Below are positions 5,134 through 6,872 of a DNA stretch of 6,872 nt, piece by piece (position 1 is the first letter of the stretch; each line of letters begins with the position of its first letter). The stretch is from the NCBI GenBank assembly GCA_002377245.1, contig DFPL01000125.1:1788-8659 (forward strand), given 5' to 3'. The position numbers and the translations under genes were made by a program. Source of the DNA: Enterobacteriaceae bacterium UBA3516 (GTDB taxonomy: Bacteria; Pseudomonadota; Gammaproteobacteria; Enterobacterales; Enterobacteriaceae). The notes below the pieces were generated by a model. The model searched no databases. It was given only the letters and a program-made list of their open reading frames with translations, and was not told the origin of the DNA.

Positions 5134-6366
5134 ATGCAAAATCATTCCCTTACTGGTCAACGTCTGGGTCGTCAGGCGCTGCTTTTCCCGCTCTGCCTGG
5201 TGCTGTACGAATTCTCCACCTATATCGCTAACGATATGATTCAACCCGGCATGCTGACCGTGGTCGAACAATATCAGGCGGGTATTGAGTGGGTACCGAC
5301 CTCGATGACCGCCTATCTGGCAGGCGGTATGTTTTTACAGTGGTTGCTGGGACCGCTGTCGGATCGCATTGGCCGTCGGCCAGTGATGCTGGTGGGCGTG
5401 GTGTGGTTTATTGTCACCTGCCTTGCCACCCTGCTGGCGCAAAACATTGAACAGTTCACCCTGCTGCGTTTCCTGCAGGGGATAAGCCTGTGCTTTATTG
5501 GCGCGGTTGGCTATGCGGCAATTCAGGAGTCCTTCGAGGAAGCAGTGTGTATCAAAATCACCGCGCTGATGGCTAACGTGGCGCTGATCGCACCGCTGCT
5601 AGGCCCGCTGGTCGGTGCCGCCTGGGTGCATATCGCACCATGGGAAGGGATGTTTGTGCTCTTTGCTGTGCTGGCGGCCGTGGCGTTTGTTGGCTTACAA
5701 CGTGCCATGCCGGAGACGGCCACGCGGCTTGGCGAGCCGTTGTCGATGAAAGCGCTTTGGCACGATTATGCGCAGGTGATGAAAAATGTGCGCTTTGTTG
5801 CCGGTGCGCTGGCGACTGGCTTTGTCAGCCTGCCGCTACTGGCGTGGATTGCCCAGTCGCCCATTATCATTATCAGCGGCGAACAGCTCAGTAGTTACGA
5901 GTATGGGCTGTTGCAGGTACCCATTTTCGGCGCACTGATCGTCGGGAATCTGGTGCTGGCAAAACTGACGTCTCGCCGGACGGTGCGCGCGCTGATTATC
6001 CTCGGCGGCTGGCCAATCGTCGCCGGACTTATCGTAGCCGCCATCGCCACCGTGGTGTCATCGCACGCGTACCTGTGGATGACGGCAGGTTTGAGTATTT
6101 ACGCCTTTGGCATTGGGCTGGCGAATGCGGGTCTGGTGAGGCTGACGCTGTTCGCCAGTGACGTCAGCAAAGGGGCGGTTTCGGCGGCGATGGGCATGCT
6201 ACAAATGTTTATCTTCACGGCGGGTATCGAAGTCAGTAAACATGCCTGGCTTATGGGCGGCAACGGTCTTTTCAGCTTATTCAACCTGCTGAACGGGATC
6301 ATCTGGCTCGGGCTGATGGTGATTTTCCTGCGCGATAAACGCGTGGGTAATTCACTGGAAGGCTAG
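5134..6366 (+). CDS. mdfA: Multidrug efflux transporter MdfA (Cmr)
   Basis: MdfA is an inner-membrane major facilitator superfamily antiporter (12 helices, 410 residues as in E. coli) that exchanges drugs for protons. Its known substrates include chloramphenicol, macrolides, fluoroquinolones and lipophilic cations; it also supports alkaline pH tolerance. The residues shown to matter in E. coli MdfA are all present: Glu26 and Asp34 in helix 1 and Arg112 in helix 4. Motif A is GPLSDRIGRRP (73-83), motif B begins at RFLQG (112-116), and the antiporter motif C is around APLLGPLVG (153-161). The start is supported by TTAAAGAGA (5121-5129) before ATG. An out-of-frame ATG at 5129 is not used. The gene is divergent from ybjG and is preceded by a terminator/antiterminator leader. 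No U-rich terminator follows directly. Confidence 0.97.
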   Translation: MQNHSLTGQRLGRQALLFPLCLVLYEFSTYIANDMIQPGMLTVVEQYQAGIEWVPTSMTAYLAGGMFLQWLLGPLSDRIGRRPVMLVGVVWFIVTCLATLLAQNIEQFTLLRFLQGISLCFIGAVGYAAIQESFEEAVCIKITALMANVALIAPLLGPLVGAAWVHIAPWEGMFVLFAVLAAVAFVGLQRAMPETATRLGEPLSMKALWHDYAQVMKNVRFVAGALATGFVSLPLLAWIAQSPIIIISGEQLSSYEYGLLQVPIFGALIVGNLVLAKLTSRRTVRALIILGGWPIVAGLIVAAIATVVSSHAYLWMTAGLSIYAFGIGLANAGLVRLTLFASDVSKGAVSAAMGMLQMFIFTAGIEVSKHAWLMGGNGLFSLFNLLNGIIWLGLMVIFLRDKRVGNSLEG

Positions 6367-6395
6367 GGCTGTTCACATTTCGCTGCGAAACAGCC
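6367..6395. terminator. Hairpin between convergent mdfA and ybjH
   Basis: GGCTGTT (6367-6373) and AACAGCC (6389-6395) form a perfect 7-base stem; alternatively GGCTG/CAGCC stacks on TTTCG-CTG-CGAAA. It begins immediately after the mdfA stop and ends 7 bases before the ybjH stop. Both downstream sides lack a proper T-tract (GCGTCTCTT on the + strand), so termination is likely weak or needs other factors. Confidence 0.4.
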
Positions 6396-6402
6396 GCGTC
6401 TC

Positions 6403-6663
6403 TTAATGATGATGATCATCAATTTGGTGTTCGATGATCATTCCTTCACCGACGCTTGCCAGATGGCGAGCGCGGGGTGCAACGCGCACGACAGGGGCGG
6501 GTGCGACAACCTGCGGGGTGACGTACGCCGTTTGCGGTTCAGGGGTATTAACAGGGACGAGTTCGATTTTGTAGCCATCCGGCACATTGACCGTGACGTT
6601 TTGCGCCATCGCGCCTGTCGAGAGGGTGGCTAAAAGCAGAAGGGGGAGCAGGGTGCGTTTCAT
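6403..6663 (-). CDS. ybjH: Small secreted protein YbjH, function unknown
   Basis: By position next to mdfA and by architecture this is the YbjH-type exported protein, 86 residues here. I know of no established function. Residues 1-20 are a clear signal peptide, cleaved after AMA. The mature 66 residues begin with QNVTVNVPDGYKIELVPV, continue with a Pro/Val-rich stretch (VTPQVVAPAPVVRVAPRAR), and end with EHQIDDHHH. The acidic/His tail could bind metal ions, but this is a guess. The start at ATG 6663 is supported by GAGG (6669-6672, minus strand) five bases upstream. The frame is open further upstream to 6840, but those residues would precede the signal peptide and are not credible. A strong hairpin lies in the leader. 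Confidence 0.8.
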   Translation of the reverse strand: MKRTLLPLLLLATLSTGAMAQNVTVNVPDGYKIELVPVNTPEPQTAYVTPQVVAPAPVVRVAPRARHLASVGEGMIIEHQIDDHHH

Positions 6664-6683
6664 GTTCGCCTCGGGAAGTTGCA

Positions 6684-6706
6684 GTGGCTGACAGGATGTC
6701 AGCCAC
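6684..6706. promoter_or_regulatory. Perfect 10-base hairpin in the ybjH leader
   Basis: GTGGCTGACA (6684-6693), loop GGA, TGTCAGCCAC (6697-6706) is the longest inverted repeat near ybjH and lies 20 bases upstream of its ATG. On the minus strand it has T's before rather than after it, so it is not a terminator of the upstream gene. A weak -10-like CATACT (6719-6724, minus strand) would start the ybjH mRNA just before the hairpin, so it could be a 5' stabilising stem or a protein-binding operator. Confidence 0.45.
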
Positions 6707-6747
6707 AAAACCGGACGAAGTATGCGTAATTGCCAGGGCGCGTTTGT

Positions 6748-6770
6748 TGCCGCGTGTGCGGCAGATTTTT
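6748..6770 (+). terminator. Plus-strand intrinsic terminator beyond ybjH
   Basis: TGCCGC (6748-6753), loop GTGT, GCGGCA (6758-6763), then GA and five T's (6766-6770) form a small but canonical terminator on the + strand. No + strand gene lies between it and mdfA, 380 bases upstream. It could stop mdfA read-through before it enters the next minus-strand gene. Confidence 0.5.
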
Positions 6771-6787
6771 CGCAAGCGCGGTGAATG

Positions 6788-6872
6788 TCACTCCGTAGCG
6801 GATTCCAGCGGGGTTGTCGGCTTCGCCACGGCTTTAGCAACCAGTGCGGCGACCAGCACCAGGCCCAACACC
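6788..6872 (-). CDS. C-terminal end of a membrane protein, probably an MFS transporter (partial)
   Basis: The last 27 codons of a minus-strand gene enter from the right edge and end in TGA at 6788-6790. The visible residues are a hydrophobic stretch (VLGLVLVAALVAKAVA) followed by a short polar tail (KPTTPLESATE), as expected for a final transmembrane helix. Codon use matches the neighbouring genes. In E. coli the genes after ybjH are ybjI (a HAD phosphatase) and ybjJ (an MFS transporter); this tail suits a transporter such as YbjJ and not a soluble phosphatase. The assignment is inference from 27 residues. Confidence 0.5.
   Translation of the reverse strand, partial: VLGLVLVAALVAKAVAKPTTPLESATE

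Noticed and set aside
6664..6840. N-terminal extension of ybjH by 59 residues
   Set aside because: The signal peptide begins at the ATG at 6663, which has its own ribosome site. The extension crosses a perfect hairpin and a + strand terminator.

Overview
The window looks like chromosomal DNA of an enterobacterium close to Enterobacter, Klebsiella or Citrobacter. The encoded proteins are near-copies of Escherichia coli ones as I remember them. The gene order yliI, gstB, dacC, deoR, ybjG, mdfA, ybjH is the conserved core arrangement, and all the genes have similar GC-rich codon use. I see no insertion sequence, phage gene, tRNA, rRNA or CRISPR array, and no sign of recent gene transfer.

Layout, left to right. 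Positions 1-200 are an untranslated leader. Then come yliI (+, periplasmic PQQ-dependent sugar dehydrogenase) and gstB (-, glutathione transferase), which converge on a GC-rich hairpin. After a divergent 228-base gap come dacC (+, PBP6 carboxypeptidase) and deoR (-, deoxynucleoside catabolism repressor), which also converge on a hairpin. Next is ybjG (-, undecaprenyl-pyrophosphate phosphatase), whose terminator sits directly in front of deoR. A 272-base divergent control region separates ybjG from mdfA (+, multidrug exporter). mdfA converges with ybjH (-, small secreted protein). The right edge holds the tail of a membrane protein, probably a transporter.

The genes are mostly independent units. 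Two themes recur. Cell-envelope work is represented by dacC (peptidoglycan trimming), ybjG (lipid carrier recycling), ybjH and yliI (periplasmic). Defence against small molecules is represented by gstB and mdfA.

The most interesting part is the ybjG-mdfA control region. It carries an exact CTTAAG-N5-CTTAAG site matching the PmrA/BasR box consensus, followed by a leader with a textbook attenuator shape. One segment can pair either with an upstream copy of its partner (antiterminator) or with a downstream copy (intrinsic terminator with seven T's), and a possible 17-codon leader ORF overlaps both. As MdfA exports ribosome-targeting drugs, this suggests translation-coupled attenuation. The pairing is visible in the sequence; the regulation is inference.
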